A DNA stretch of 64,000 nucleotides from Tetraselmis striata (GCA_006384855.1 VCJN01002425.1:62001-126000); one strand, 5' to 3'; shown: positions 30,263-41,960, counted from the first letter of the stretch. Notes: a model not told the origin generated them from the sequence alone. Numbers and translations: made by a program.

Positions 30263-30640
30263 CTAGTTCATTTCACTAACCACGGTGTCGACCGACGACA
30301 CAAAGTCGTTAGAATCAGACATGTCTTGGTTCTCGGCGGGCCGAGTGCGCGACGCCCCAGCCGCCTGGTGCATGGCATCCTGAACCATCATAATGAGCGT
30401 ATTATTGCTACACTTATTATTATCCCGGCAGAAGAACGCCCAGACGGGCTTCGTCCTGTTGTGCGTTGCCCAATTGCGGGTCAGATTCTTCTTCAATAAG
30501 CCGATTACGATCTCGACCGCAGTGGGCTCATCGACATCACAGTCCCCATCGAGTGAGATAGCGGCATCGCCCTCACCGACAGGGGGCGGAACCTGGCGCC
30601 CCCTTTGTTGTTGGGGTTCAGGATGGCAGAGGAGGTTGGC
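30263..30640 (-). CDS. Unrecognised C-terminal coding fragment
   Basis: A minus-strand frame is open for at least 115 codons and ends at 30263. It includes GEGDAAISLDGDCDVDEPTA, VEIVIGLLKKNLTRNWATHN, FFCRDNNKCSNNTLIMMVQD and an acidic C-terminus. No in-frame ATG near the 5' side, so it would be an exon or a fragment. No family recognised. Confidence 0.3.
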   Translation of the reverse strand, partial: ANLLCHPEPQQQRGRQVPPPVGEGDAAISLDGDCDVDEPTAVEIVIGLLKKNLTRNWATHNRTKPVWAFFCRDNNKCSNNTLIMMVQDAMHQAAGASRTRPAENQDMSDSNDFVSSVDTVVSEMN

Positions 30641-30954
30641 GTTTTCCCCGCTTCGTCGCCTCCTTGGCGAGGGCTAGTGGGCGCGTCTCATGCCGCCCCC
30701 GGCACCAAGCGACGCGTTGCCGCCCGCCGTGCCCGACATGCGTGAATGCGAGGCGGCAGGTTTACTACCGCTTGGGCGAATGGACGTTGGGACCGTGCGG
30801 GCGACGGCCTAGTGCTCGACCTCGCTCGGTGGGCGACTGCGACAGTTTATGTTGCGCCCAATCATGGGCGTTGAGAATGCTGCTTGGCGTCACGGCACTC
30901 AACAATGCATGCCGCTTTGAAAAATCTGTGAGCTTCCGTGGCGATTGAAGCGGG

Positions 30955-31121
30955 GGACACATAGACACATATACACAGACACATAGATACACATATACAC
31001 AGACACATACCCACACATATACACATACACACACTGGCACACATACACACGGACACAAACACATACACACAGACAGACAGACACATACACGCACACATGG
31101 ACACACACAGACACAAGCATA

Positions 31122-31180
<59 letters not shown>

Positions 31181-31183
31181 GCG
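30955..31183. repeat. Long CA-type microsatellite ending in (CG)n
   Basis: Interrupted ACACATAC/ACACAGAC units run over about 170 bp, then a pure (CA)n block and a block of about 10 CG units near 31166-31183. The Cys-Val reading frames across it are artefacts. Confidence 0.95.
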
Positions 31184-31880
31184 CAGTCATTGAATATGGG
31201 GTATACATAAGTGGTATTGAGCATTGGAAATCCTCAGTCGGTATGGAATTCCAAGTATCCTGGAATTCCTCAAGGAATTCCTGGCGCCCACGTCTCGCCG
31301 ACTTGCGGGCCGCCTTTCAGCGGCTTGTCTCGATATCCCCTAGGTAGGCAGTGTGGATTAATCCTTACTAGGGTTTCTTATTGCCTTTTCGGGTGATCTC
31401 CTGATCGCCCTTTGCAGCTAGCTCATGTAAATTAATTAGTCCTTACTGCTTAGTGCGGTGGATGTTTTACTGATTACCTTTTGCCATCCACAGTTGAGGT
31501 AAGGATTCCTATCGGTACCCGTATGAGCAGGTACCATTGTGCCGCTGCTGCGTTGTTGCTTCGCGGCGCGCGGGCCGCGCGGCCGGCGGCAGGGATCAAT
31601 AGCTACCAGTACGGTACCTATACTGTCGTGAATTACAATTGAAGGGCAGCAGGAAATCCACCTACCGTTACAAGCTCCACCCCGCAGTCGCTGTAGAGGA
31701 CCTTTCTGATTGTCCTTTTTTGTGATTTCCTGATATCGCCCCCTGCTCCTAGATACCTCATTTAATTTACTAAAAGATCAACACCGCAAGCAAGCCGCCC
31801 AAAAGCGGCCCGCACCGCCGCCCGATATTTACGGCTACCATGTTGTACGGTACTGATATGTTCTAAGCCAGTTATTTATG
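31184..31880. other. Repeat remnants, no gene
   Basis: Holds two copies of the GATTTCCTGATATCGCC / GCTAGCTCATGTAAATT block (about 31385-31440 and 31715-31765). An AGCCGCCCAAAAGCGGCCCGC word near 31798 matches the LINE 3' terminus. Confidence 0.5.
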
Positions 31881-32071
31881 ATCTAAAATAGTTTATGGGG
31901 TTTCCTCCCTTGAGCTAACTGCTTTTCAGCTACAAGTGCTGCTCAGTGGTACGGGAACTGTCGTGGCACCTGTCGTGGCGCCCTTTTTGGGTGCAGCACG
32001 AGTAGACACCCCATAACAGCCATAACAGTTGAGCCTGCCATCTTCCAGTTTTCGCTGCGTTCCACGCAGCG
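31881..32071 (+). repeat. DIRS element 1, left repeat A
   Basis: About 190 bp from GTTTATGGGGTTTCCTCCC to TTCCACGCAGCG. It matches 38893-39080 in direct orientation, and 59780-59985 and 62740-62912 in reverse complement. Confidence 0.85.
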
Positions 32072-32187
32072 ATGTAAAAACTGTCTCGTAACCTGTTGCG
32101 AGCAAGGTCACCCCAGGTTGTTCAAGACCACACCCGGCTCACCACCCGTGTGTGATATTCTCATCCGTACGTCCGCCGTGCGTCACC

Positions 32188-33518
32188 ATGCCAGATGGAG
32201 AAGAACCCGTCGTTGAGCCGACGCTCGAGTCGCCACACGCAGACGTGAAGGCCCAATCTACATTACTGCGCGAGCTTGCCACATCATTGGCTCAATTGAC
32301 GGCTCGTGAGCGCGTTGTTGATGGAGAAGGAGCACATGGGCAGCGCATTGCGGGACAGCCGACACGCGGCGGGGGAGCCGCACAGCGCCATGACTTGCTA
32401 GAGCTAACCCAGAGCGGCCGTGTCGGAGCAAAATCCGCGAGTGAGTGATGACTACCTCGCGGTGCCAGAGCTACTGCAACTACGAGCAGAGTATGGTTAC
32501 GAGGCCGTTCGACCGGCCAGCCGAGTGCATGGACTCTTCCCGACCTAACGAACGAGTACCTCAAGCAAGATGATCGGCGTCTGCCGGCCCAGGAGGAGTA
32601 TCTATGGATGTCGTGTTTCGGCGCCCACATGGCCGCACTTTTCGTGGCACTAGACGAACTGCTGCCCTCCGTCCCTGCTGCTAGTCAGGACTTCACCCCC
32701 TACCTCGCGAGAGCTCGGAACCACGCCGAGGCCATCGACAAGGCGTTTCGCTTTCGTTTGGCCTTACGAAGGCTTAATGAGGTCAAGCGTGTGCACGGTG
32801 ACCAAGGTGTTCTGGACGTGCTGCGAGCCCAGCACTTTCAGCCTGCTTATGAGCATCTGGATTCTGCGATTTTTTGGGACATCGTGAGGGACTACGAGCG
32901 TCGCGTCTTCGAGACGACAGTGAGCACGAGTGACGCTGTGGGGCGCCTTTCGTCGGAGCTGATGGAGCTTTGCGAGGCCACCTTTCGGTGACCGCCGCAA
33001 AGCGCACCCTTGCAGCTCAACGACGGGATGAGCGCCATGTTTCAGGACCTGCCCCCCCCCCCCCCCCCCCCACCCCCACCTTACAGACTTCATTTAGACC
33101 TTCCTCGGTTCGGCGCTTCCTACAGCTACAGCCGAGTGCGGCTCAACCATCCGCACACATGCACATGGCGGCTCAACCAACCGCCTCCCGTACCATTTCA
33201 TCATTGCGTCCGTCGGTTGTCACACTGCGTGTTACAACCGATTCGCAACGACCAAGCTTCGCGCGTGTACGTTACGCGCGTGACAGGCGCTACGAGCGCA
33301 AGGGACGCGCGGGGCGGCCCTCTTACCTGAACCTAGCCCCGCAAACCCGTACTGGCACTACTGCAAACCCGTCCAGCAACTACCGGCTAACCGCCGGGAA
33401 CCTAACCGCTGCTGCCGAGTACTTTGCAAACAGACGTCGTCCTCTTGGTACTATGTCGGTACAACGACGCACTTACGTAATTGACGAGCCCGAAGCTGTC
33501 GCCCCTTGGGCTGCTTGA
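32188..33518 (+). pseudogene. DIRS element 1 gag-like region
   Basis: ATG 32188 begins MPDGEEPVVEPTLESPHADV. Later frames carry YLARARNHAEAIDKAFRFRL, DIVRDYERRVFETTV and MSVQRRTYVIDEPEAV. The last two blocks recur in element 2 (MRDYERRVFEATIA; MSVKRRTCVIDEPEAL), so both copies derive from one element family. Stops and frame changes at about 32450, 32550 and 32990 show decay. A C tract lies near 33053-33070. Called gag-like from its position before the recombinase, not from a known domain. Confidence 0.6.
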
Positions 33519-33949
33519 CTGCGATCACGACTGCAAGATGCTTTCGGCTCAGACGAACTAGGAGAGCGGACGCTCGACCTGCTCTCCAGCTCCCTCACCA
33601 CTCAGACACTCCAGAGCTACGCCACAGCGCAGTTCCGGGCCCGAAAATCGGACATGTTAACGTACGCGACGCGTACGCGCCCTCCAATACCTTTGAGCGT
33701 ACTGGCAGTCACCATAGTGCCCGACCTATGTCTAGAGACCTTGTAGATACCTCTGCGAAGCCCTTTGGGGGCAGTACATGCGGTGTCGGGAGGCGGCTGG
33801 TGCGCAGGCGGTGGGGGCGACCTGGCGGCCGCATACAATCAGGATGCAACATCTGCCACTCCACGGCATGTCACAGAAGCTTGCATAACACATGTGCTTA
33901 CAACAGCCACGTCTTTTGACCCCCTCCCCCCGTCCTCCGTCCGGGTACC

Positions 33950-35290
33950 ATGGGCTACAAGTCAAAGAAACGGCAGTCTGAGAAAGCCGCGGCGATGCCG
34001 GTGGTGATGGAGGAGGCGGGGCGGGTGCCAGCGGCAGCGGCATGCCGGCCGGGCCGTCGTCGCATGCATCAGCAGCGACGACTCGTGTGTCGACCCAACT
34101 GCAAAACCTCGAGTCAGAGGTCAAGTACATGCTGAAGAGAGCAACGGAGCGTTGTTGGAGGGAGGTTGTCAACAGGCAGAAAGAAGTGGAGAAGGAGCTG
34201 CGGTCCCAACTTGCGGCGGAGGAGAGGGCGCGAGTGGGGGCGGACATCTGCGCCGGAAGCGCGACAAGAAGGTAGCGCGCCTAAAAGCCAAGATACGGCT
34301 CATGTGCGAGTCAAATGGCAGCGAGGTCGAGTCAGTTGGCAGTGAAGGCAGCGGCAATGACGAGGAAGGCGGGGGCCAAAAGCCGGGGAGGGAGCGGCCG
34401 GCAGGCCTGTCCTACAAGATGCGGGAGGCGACGACCCGAGCGACGGTGCGCAAGTTCATCGGCCGCAAGGCCGAGCAGCTGGAGGCTTTGCTCACCCACG
34501 CAGTCGGAGACGACGACAGCTGGCAGTCTGTGTATGCGGAGGGCGGGCCCGGCGCACAGTTTGGAGCCCCTTCCGGCGGTGACGAAGGAGCGGAGCAGCA
34601 GCAGCATCAGGGCGATGTCGACGCGCATGGAGCTGACGGCGGGGAGGAGGCGGGCATCATGGAGGAGGCGGACCTAGTGGGCCAGCCAGCGGATGTGCGA
34701 GCAGCTCACACCCCCCGCGTGTTATCCTAGGCGCCCTCCTAGCCAACTACCCCGAGTTGCTGGCCTCCATATTGGAGTCTAGGCAGTTTGAACATCACTT
34801 GAAAGCAGCAGAGAGGCGTACCCTGCTGGCCATTAGAAAGCTGTGGGAGCACAACGCTGTGCATGTCCACACTGACCTGAAGCTATCTCAAGATGCCTTT
34901 CAGCGTCTCATCAACCTCAGCAGCTCCGTCCAAGGGGGACGCGGACATGGCGAAGCATGTGCAGATGGTGCTGCCATATGGCAACTTGATGATCAAATGG
35001 CCATCAGTGGAGGACATGCTGAAAGGGCAGGGGGAGGAGCTGGCTGCTGTGGGGCTCAGCATTACGGAGGACATGATATCAAGCACATTGGATCTCAAGC
35101 TGGTGCTTCGGCATCGTGCCAGGCTACGGCTGAAGGAGGGGCTCGTCAAACCCGGGGAGTCTCAGCATCCAGCTAGTTGCTGATGCCACAGGAATCTTCA
35201 GTGCCACAAGGACTAATGGCACAACTGTGGTGCTGAAGGTATGCTGCAACTATATTTTGATGTCATTTATAGTCATTGTGTTTACACAAC
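33950..35290 (+). pseudogene. Unrecognised protein of the TIR insertion, plus-strand module
   Basis: Frames in order: an N-terminal basic and Ala-rich part with coiled coil (TQLQNLESEVKYMLKRATER), KVARLKAKIRLMCESNGSEV, SYKMREATTRATVRKFIGRK, an acidic Gly/Gln-rich linker, LASILESRQFEHHLKAAERR, MVLPYGNLMIKWPSVEDMLK and LSIQLVADATGIFSATRTNG. Frame changes near 34270, 34735, 34930 and 35165 may be introns or decay. No transposase family recognised; DATG could be an acidic catalytic position but this is speculation. Confidence 0.4.
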
Positions 35291-35516
35291 ATGTCACTAA
35301 AAGGGATGGTGATGTTATGGCTGCGCAGAGTGTTTGGGCACTGGGCATGTGGCTAAGGTAAAGCGAGAGAAGCATGAGCAGACACATGCCAGCCTGGAGC
35401 GCAAGTTCCCGGAGCACACCTTTAACACATCCCGTGCGGCAAAGAAATAGGTTGGAAATGTAAGTACACACATGCTGGCATCCTCCCGCAATGCCGCCTA
35501 TGCATGCTGGTGACTA

Positions 35517-36720
35517 TCAGCGACGCCGCCTTTTTCCCGGCTTCTTGAACTGCCCCAGAAAATCTGTCACCCATGCGTCATAATCATACACCCCCCTAGG
35601 TGGTGGCGGCACCTCAGACAGGTCCATGGAATATTTCACGCCAGGTGCCTTACCCTGCCCATTGAACATGGGATCGCGGCTGGGGGAATAGTTGCCGTTG
35701 GCAGCCAGCCTCTTTCGCCCACCTGGCACAACGAGCATCCGAAGACGCTCATTGCGCTTGGCAAGGTAGCCTCCTCCAACGCCCTCCCCTCTTTGCGCCT
35801 CCCGCTTAGCACGAGCATTAGCTTGCTTCTCCAGCCACGCCGCGTGATCCCCGTATGTCACGAAGCCGGCCACAGCCTTCGTTAGCGCCGGGTGCTGATA
35901 CCTCATGGCAGTGACTGGGTAGTACTTAATGTGCCCTTGCTGACCCCAACATGGCCTCAGGGCGGGCTCAGGAAAGCCCCACGTGCAAGCCTGATGGATG
36001 AGCTGCTCCACGTCTGGCAGCTGCAGCTTATCCTTGTATATCTCTGGCTCCCCCAGCACTGACTGCTGGAACTTGTACTGCACATACTCGCGCTGGTCAC
36101 ACGCCCATGGGGGGGATATGGGGGTACCAGGTCACCTTCGCCTGCTCAAACATGAGCTCCATCGCGCGCATTGTGAAGAAGACGTAGCCACGCACGAGGC
36201 GGCCGACTCCATGCTTCTCGCTGTCGCCGCGCTCGCAGTACTTGGCCGAGGAATACTCCCGGTCTCACGCCTCCAGGCTCGGCTCCCGACACTTCTTGAC
36301 GATGTCGTTGACCCAATTGGCAAGCAGCGCCGAGGGGAAGCCGCAAAGCTTAAAGGACTTGGCGGCATTCGAGAGCCGCCAGTCCCGGCCGAGCTCATTC
36401 CACGCGGCCAATTGGAACTGCGCCTCCCACGTTGCCCGCTCCACGACCGCCACCGGGGCCAGAAGAGGGCCGAAGCATGCTGTGCATGCGGTGTTCTTGT
36501 AGCGCTGCGGCTCCGAGGCGTAGGCTTCCTCGAAGCACTCCACCAGGCACTCAGGCACTCGCCCTCTAGGACGCGGCTCCGCCGATTTACGGCCGCCATT
36601 AGCCCTCCCTACGTGACGGGCGGCACATGTGCAGCAGAGGGGCAGTGAGGGGAACTTCTTTGATAGGGAAAAACTCGACAAACCCCCGTGTGCGTTCATG
36701 CAACTGGTCCTAAGGAACAC
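35517..36720 (-). pseudogene. Unrecognised protein of the TIR insertion, minus-strand module
   Basis: The upstream frame (36720-36265) has paired cysteines (LCCTCAARHVGR; NTACTACFGPL) and WEAQFQLAAWNELGRDWRLS. The downstream frame (36083-35517) reads LPDVEQLIHQACTWGFPEPA, GHIKYYPVTAMRYQHPALTK and ends in a basic KKPGKRRRR tail. The two may be exons of one gene. Convergent with the plus-strand module, so the insertion could be a two-gene DNA transposon. No family recognised. Confidence 0.4.
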
Positions 36721-38892
36721 GATGGGCGAAAAAATGCCACGCGAACGGGGATGGCGAAGGAGGCGTGCTCATCCCCGTGGCAACGAGTGGGTGAGTGAGT
36801 GGGTGGTTGCGAGCCACGCCCAACCCAAACCCACCTGGAGGTGCCGGTCTCGCAGGCAGATGCGCGTATGCTCCCACCTACATGTCGGTCAACGCTATGG
36901 GTGCACTACCCTGGAAGGGCGCTGGCCGAGAGCGGGTAGCAGGTGCGCACGGTGGGCCGGGCGAGGATGACCCTGCAATGGGTGAGGCGGTTGTGCGGGG
37001 CGTCTCGCTGACGCGGCTTTTTACACTCGTGTCCCGCGCGCGCGCGATACTAAAATGTCCGCGCGTATTATAGCGGAAATTTGCTGTGGCCGGCAGACTG
37101 TCTCAGTTCGCGGAGTTCTGCCACGACTCCGAGAACATCAGCCCGCTGGAGGCAACGACTCCTACTGTCGTCCGGTACGTTGCCTGGATTGATGAGCGAG
37201 GGCACATTGGAGCTAAGTCACTGCAACCCTACCTGTCTGCAATCCACACGTTCTTCGAGCTGCACAACCTCGACCCAATCGCCAAGGACAGTCCACACCA
37301 GACTGCAGCTAGGCGTGGGCTGATGCTGCGGCAGCGACGTCTGGAAGCCGCCCCTGTGCGAGTTCCTCTGCCTGCTAATAATGTAGCTTACAGCTTCGTC
37401 GAACATGCCGAGTTGATTGTATCTGCTCCCACCACAGAGTACCAACACGACTTCCGAGCCCTCGTGGCCTCGGTTGTCAACTTCATGTTCTTTGCCAGGG
37501 GCCAGGGGACTTACTGGCGTGTCCTGCCGAGTGCGGGATGTGCATGTCGACGACTACAACATTACCCTGCATGTGTACCGCGAGAAAGGCCGCGCTGGCC
37601 GACAGTGACCCGACGACCTGCGCGTGCTTCTCCTGCCGGTGTCAGAACACCCCCGAGTTGCACGTCTCCTGCACCACTTCATCGACAACGTACAGTCTGT
37701 CCCCCTGGTTACTGTTGCCTTGGCTGAAATAAACTTCTGGGCGGTCACCCCGAGCGAGCAGTCCAAACCTTATACCGGCCGCATGGCATTCAGCAGGTTC
37801 CAGGCGGCCGGCGTTGCTACCGGCAAGTGACCCTGCCTTCCCTTCCTACCACACAGCGTGCGCCGACCTCTTCCCACTGTGCTATCTAGGGGCTCCCGGC
37901 CGGCCGGCGCTTGGAAATTGGACGCGGCCTGTGCCCACTGGGCCCTATGTCCAGCACTCCTCGCAGCAAGTCAGCCGGGCAAATGCGCGTCTGCACCCTC
38001 CGGGAGGAAGAAATGGGGGACGACGACCTAGGCTCGCTAAAGAAGAAAGTCTGTGTGGTGTGGGACGAGGACAATCTCATCAATAATGAGGGCATCAAGG
38101 CGGACATAAACTGCCAAAAAATAGACGAGCCAGACACCCCCTTCGTGCGCTCCCCCTTGCGTGAGACGGACAGCAACGACGATGAGCAAGGTGAGGGGCT
38201 TCGCCAACCTCGCCCCGTCCTGCTTTGCAACCTCGGCCGCGGGGGATACGGGGAAGGGTAGAGGGGAGGGGGATTGCAGAAAACAGAAAGAGCTAGCTGG
38301 GCGAGGCTGGGCAAGCATAGTGGGCAAAAGTCCACTGCGCTGCGGCACCCTCACCCACAACTACTCCTATTGCTACAGCCACAGCCACAGTCGCTATGAG
38401 ACTACGACTCGCTACTCCACCCACCAGGCATGATTAGCTATACGGATGTATGCAGCCTGTTGCTTCGTCCCCCTGGCGTAAGCAAGCATCCGGGATTGGC
38501 TGTCTACACTATCGGATTGGTTGTCTACAACCGTCCGTCTTGTCGGTGCTGCCCCTCCCGCCGGCACTTCCTAGACCTCACACAACCTTCGCAAGGGAGC
38601 AGCGTCTGCCGCCAACGCCATCGGAGTTCCATTGTCCCACATTCGCTACCAAGGCGGTTGGGCCACTAACTGCGACGTCGTTTTGGACTACATCGACCCC
38701 AACGTTCTTCCTTCACTTGGCGCATGGTTCTTCTTTGGCCATATCGCCCCCCTCCGCCACTTCCAAGTCCAACATGACTCCGCAGCGGTGGCCTTCCCGG
38801 TGCCCCCTTCATGACATGGCGCTACCCCTTCTCCGTCAGTCCACCGCTCTCTCCGTTCGCTCATGACTGGCAAAACCAGACTCAACTTTGAA

Positions 38893-39205
38893 ATGATTCA
38901 AACTAGTTTATGGGGTTTCCTCCCTTGACCTAACCGCTTTTCAGCTACAAGTGCAGCTCAGTGGTACGGGAACTAGGCACCTGTCGTGGCGCCCTTTTTG
39001 GGTGCAGCACGAGTAGACATAAAAGCAGCCATAACAGTTGAGCCTGCCATCTCCCAGTTTTCGCTGCGTTCCACGCAGCGCCCTCCCTGACTCCGTTTTC
39101 CCTCCACGAATTTCACTTTACCTTCCTGCCAATTTCGGCTCTTGACCGTGTAAAACAGCCTGCGCGACCTTTTTGGCATAACCAGACTCAACTTTGAAAT
39201 TTTTT
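38893..39205 (+). repeat. DIRS element 1, right repeats A and B
   Basis: A (38893-39080) repeats 31881-32071. B (39081-39205, CCCTCCCTGACTCCGTTTTC to ACTCAACTTTGAAAT) recurs in reverse complement at about 59665-59779 and in the same orientation at about 62915-63046, where it lies inverted relative to the adjoining A copy. Confidence 0.85.
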
Positions 39206-39360
39206 CTACGAGATAGCTCTGGCGCGGCGCCCGGAGCGCGCGTGTGCGCGCGCACGATTGCGGAGGCCGGTCAGGGCCACCACTTGCCTTCACGTAGCAC
39301 GGCGGACCGACCGGTCACTCTCCCATGCTGTGGCACGCTCCATCGAGCGCACCACAGCAA
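39206..39360 (+). repeat. Direct repeat C, left copy
   Basis: GAGATAGCTCTGGCGCGGCGC, GTGTGCGCGCGCACGATTGCGG, GGACCGACCGGTCACTCTCC and CGCACCACAGC occur in the same order and spacing at 41950-42100. Contains the self-complementary GTGTGCGCGCGCAC. Confidence 0.85.
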
Positions 39361-39768
39361 AATCGCGGCAATTTTGCCGCGCAGGGTGCTGGTCTTCCGC
39401 CATCGTACCATGTACGGTGAGCGAAGCCTTTCGGGGCCCGCCCTGGGAGAAACCGTTAGGGTTTGTGTGGTTAATGGACGCGCGCCGCTTGCGACATGCG
39501 AACTACTACCCGCGAACGAGCTGCTAATTACTCGCCTAACGCGAGGAGAGGACGAAGCTGCAGCGCTTCCCCATTAAGTGGAACAAGGTCTAAGCCCTTC
39601 GACCAGTGTCGACCAACATGCCAACCCATGGCTGCCCTTTCCCTTTGGGCGGCATGGCTCGATCCGTACTGGCCCCTACTCGGCGTAGGTGTCGCGATGC
39701 GCTCCGACTGGGGCGTATGCCGACGCATGCCCGTCGTCTAGTGCAAATTCGAGTACTCTGACAGTACT

Positions 39769-41960
39769 GTGCCAGTGGCCAAGCCAGCGCCCAGTGGCAC
39801 ATGGCTACTCCCACGCCGCGGCACTCCTATTGTGCCGCGCACCGTGGACCCTGACGCCGACGCGGAGAGGGCCAACAGAGCGACAAGGCGCTCTGCTCGC
39901 CCCCCTCGCGACATCCATCGCGCCAATTCATGTACTCCCGACTCCCCCTTTATGAGACATCGCGTCCGTCGTAATCTCGGCAACTGGCAAGCCGCTAGTG
40001 CGAATCGCAATGTTCTCAACTGGATCTCCAAAGGTGTATGCGTTCCTTTCTTGGACGGGCTTGCTCCACCTTCTTTTCATCAGGGGGTGTCAATGGGGGA
40101 TGCTACTCCTGCCCAACTGGAGTTTATGGACGGTGAATTGGCTCGCTTCCTGGCCGTTGGGGCCTAGGAGCGAGGCTACTGCGCAAAATGGGTGTCCCGG
40201 CTGTTCTTGGTTTCTAAGCCTAGAACAAACAAATGGAGGTTCATCATTGACCTTCGCCCCATGAACCGCTATTGCGAGACGCGCGATATATCGTTCGAGA
40301 CGCTTTCGCATTTGCGCAATCTGGCGCGCCCTGGGGACTACATGTTGCAGATGGACATGCAGGATGGGTTTTACGCGGTTGGGAATCGCCCCTGAGGACA
40401 TGGAGTTTTTCATTGTCGATTACCGTGGCACTCTGTACCGACTGGCTGGCCTTCCCATGGGCCGGTCTCTGCCCCCCTATTACTTCTGCCAATTCACCAA
40501 CGTCCTCACTATATATAGGGCATTGCGTCGTAACCCGGCTGAAGTAGACGGCACACCTATTCCCCGGTGCCGATTTGGCATACGCATGTTGCCCTACATA
40601 CATGGACGATTTCCTGTTTCTAGCTCGGACTCGGGCTGAGGCCATCTGGCAACGTGTCTACATCGAACGCCACCTCTCGGGATTTGGCCTGCGGCGCAAC
40701 CCCAACAAGGGCGTGTGGGAGCCCACCCAAAAGCTCGTGCACCTGGGGTTATAAATTGACACATCGGCGTCGCCTATTCTTCGTGCACCCGCTGAGAAAC
40801 TCGCCGGCATTGCTCGCGCAGGCCAAACGCCTAATCAACGAGCAAAACGCGATCGTCGGTGGCTGCCAGCTCGCAAGTTGGCCGCTCTCGCGGGCAAATG
40901 ACATTTTCTCTACTTGGCCATCGCCCCTGCCCGTTCCTACCTCCGTGAGCTGCATGATGTGCCCAAGACGCGCGACTCTTGGTCCGGCCGCATCAAGCTC
41001 ACTCGCCAGCTCGAATCTGCGATCTGCAATGGTAAGTGGGCGTGCCCACCCAACACAACGGCCGCCCCATTAACCGCCCTATCGAAATCGGATACTTACA
41101 CGTTGACAGTTCGTCGTACAGTTGGGGTGCCTTTCTGAACGAACACCATGAAGCTCGGGGTTTTTGGTACGACGACGACCGCACTGCGCACATTATCCTT
41201 AAAGAGCTCAAAGCCGTCCGCTTGGCTATTGAGTCCTTCCTCCCCATGCTCCGTAACCGTCACATCCGCTTGCACGAGGATTACCTCGCGGTTGTCGGCG
41301 TCCTCACCAACCTCATTTCTCGCTCTCCGCGCCTCATGGCTGAGCTACGCAAAAAATTGGAACCTCGTGGACACGCATGGCATTACCCTTTCCGTGCGCT
41401 ACATCCGTTCTGCGGCGATTAGTTGGGCTGACCGCCTTAGTCGCGAGGTTGACTGCGACGACAAGTATTGTTGTTCAACCCTCGTCGATTCGCCTAGCTC
41501 ACTGCTAAATGGGGCGCCTGCACCATCGACCGCTTCGCGACGTCCGAAAACGCCCTCCTACCCCGCTACAACGCCCGCTGGCGTGACCCACGGTGCGAGG
41601 CCGTCGACGCAATGCGCCTCTCCGACGCCGCATGGCGTTGCGAACGTAACTGGTGTAACCCTCCATGGAACCTCATCGGCGATCTTGTCTCCAAACTGGA
41701 GTCCAGCGGTGCCCCAGCCATCGTCGTTGTTCCCTACTGGCCTAACAAAGCTTGGTACCAGCTCCTCTCGGAGATGTGCTCCGACATGCGCTCCTGTTGG
41801 AAGCCGCGCCACGACCTCTTCATTCCTGGCCGTACTGGCGACCGCCTTCCCGTGGGGGCACCCTGCTGGCCTGTCGTCGCCTTCAACATTCCCGCCCATG
41901 ATCCCCGCCCATGGCCTGCTGCGCCCGGCATTTTCTCGTCGGCAATCCAGACGAGATAGC
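39769..41960 (+). pseudogene. DIRS reverse transcriptase, RNase H and NPPW methyltransferase-like domain
   Basis: RT: KWVSRLFLVSKPRTNKWRFI, IDLRPMNRYC, MLQMDMQDGFYAVG, LAGLPMGRSLPPY, then YMDDFLFLART (catalytic box, about 40600-40630). RNase H: GYLHVDSSSYSWGAFLNEHH, ARGFWYDDDRTAHIILKELK, AVRLAIESFLPMLRNRHIRL, IRSAAISWADRLSRE. C-terminal domain: GACTIDRFATSENALLPRYN, then NWCNPPWNLIGDLV, the Dam-like (N6-adenine) motif IV position known from DIRS elements, and VVVPYWPNKAWYQLL. An in-frame TAG (40165) and frameshifts near 40390, 40590, 40750, 41040, 41400 and 41510 make it non-functional. Confidence 0.85.

Larger units (their letters stand above)
33612..37085. mobile_element. 3.5-kb insertion with terminal inverted repeats inside the DIRS recombinase
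   Basis: Aligning DIRS element 1 to element 2 shows the recombinase frame broken after CTACG (33611) and resumed at CCGGCAG (37086). The inserted segment starts CCACAGCGCAGTTCCG and its right end reads, in reverse complement, CCACAGCAAATTTCCG. Further inside, both arms share GGACAT-TTTA-like and CG-rich blocks over about 50 bp. No unambiguous target duplication was seen. The two coding modules inside point toward each other. Confidence 0.75.
33520..38812 (+). pseudogene. DIRS tyrosine recombinase, interrupted
   Basis: The 5' part (LQDAFGSDELGERTLDLLSS) reaches 33615 and resumes at 37085 with GRLSQFAEFCHDSENISPLE and YLSAIHTFFELHNLDPIAKD. The catalytic C-terminal part carries the HxxR box as SHNLRKGAASAANAIGVPLS, then IRYQGGWATN and DYID with a candidate catalytic Tyr. 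Frameshifts at about 37500, 37610, 37830 and 38640 mean no intact enzyme remains. DIRS recombinases join the circular cDNA to the genome without an integrase and without target duplication. Confidence 0.85.
31881..39205 (+). mobile_element. DIRS-like tyrosine-recombinase retroelement 1, split by an insertion
   Basis: Order: terminal repeat A (31881-32071), gag-like region (32188-33518), tyrosine recombinase (33520-33615 and 37085-38812), then repeats A and B (38893-39205). A second element at 59.6-63.0 kb has the same order on the other strand, which defines the element and shows where it was interrupted. The inverted B copy expected outside the left A repeat is not present here, so the left end is truncated or rearranged. 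RT is not between gag and recombinase; an RT module lies directly to the right. Confidence 0.8.

Noticed and set aside
30765..31224. Long minus-strand Cys-Val reading frames
   Set aside because: They are translations of the CA microsatellite.
33950..36720. PIF/Harbinger-type assignment for the TIR insertion
   Set aside because: The two-gene layout is similar, but no DDE or Myb-like motif and no 3-bp TWA target duplication could be seen.
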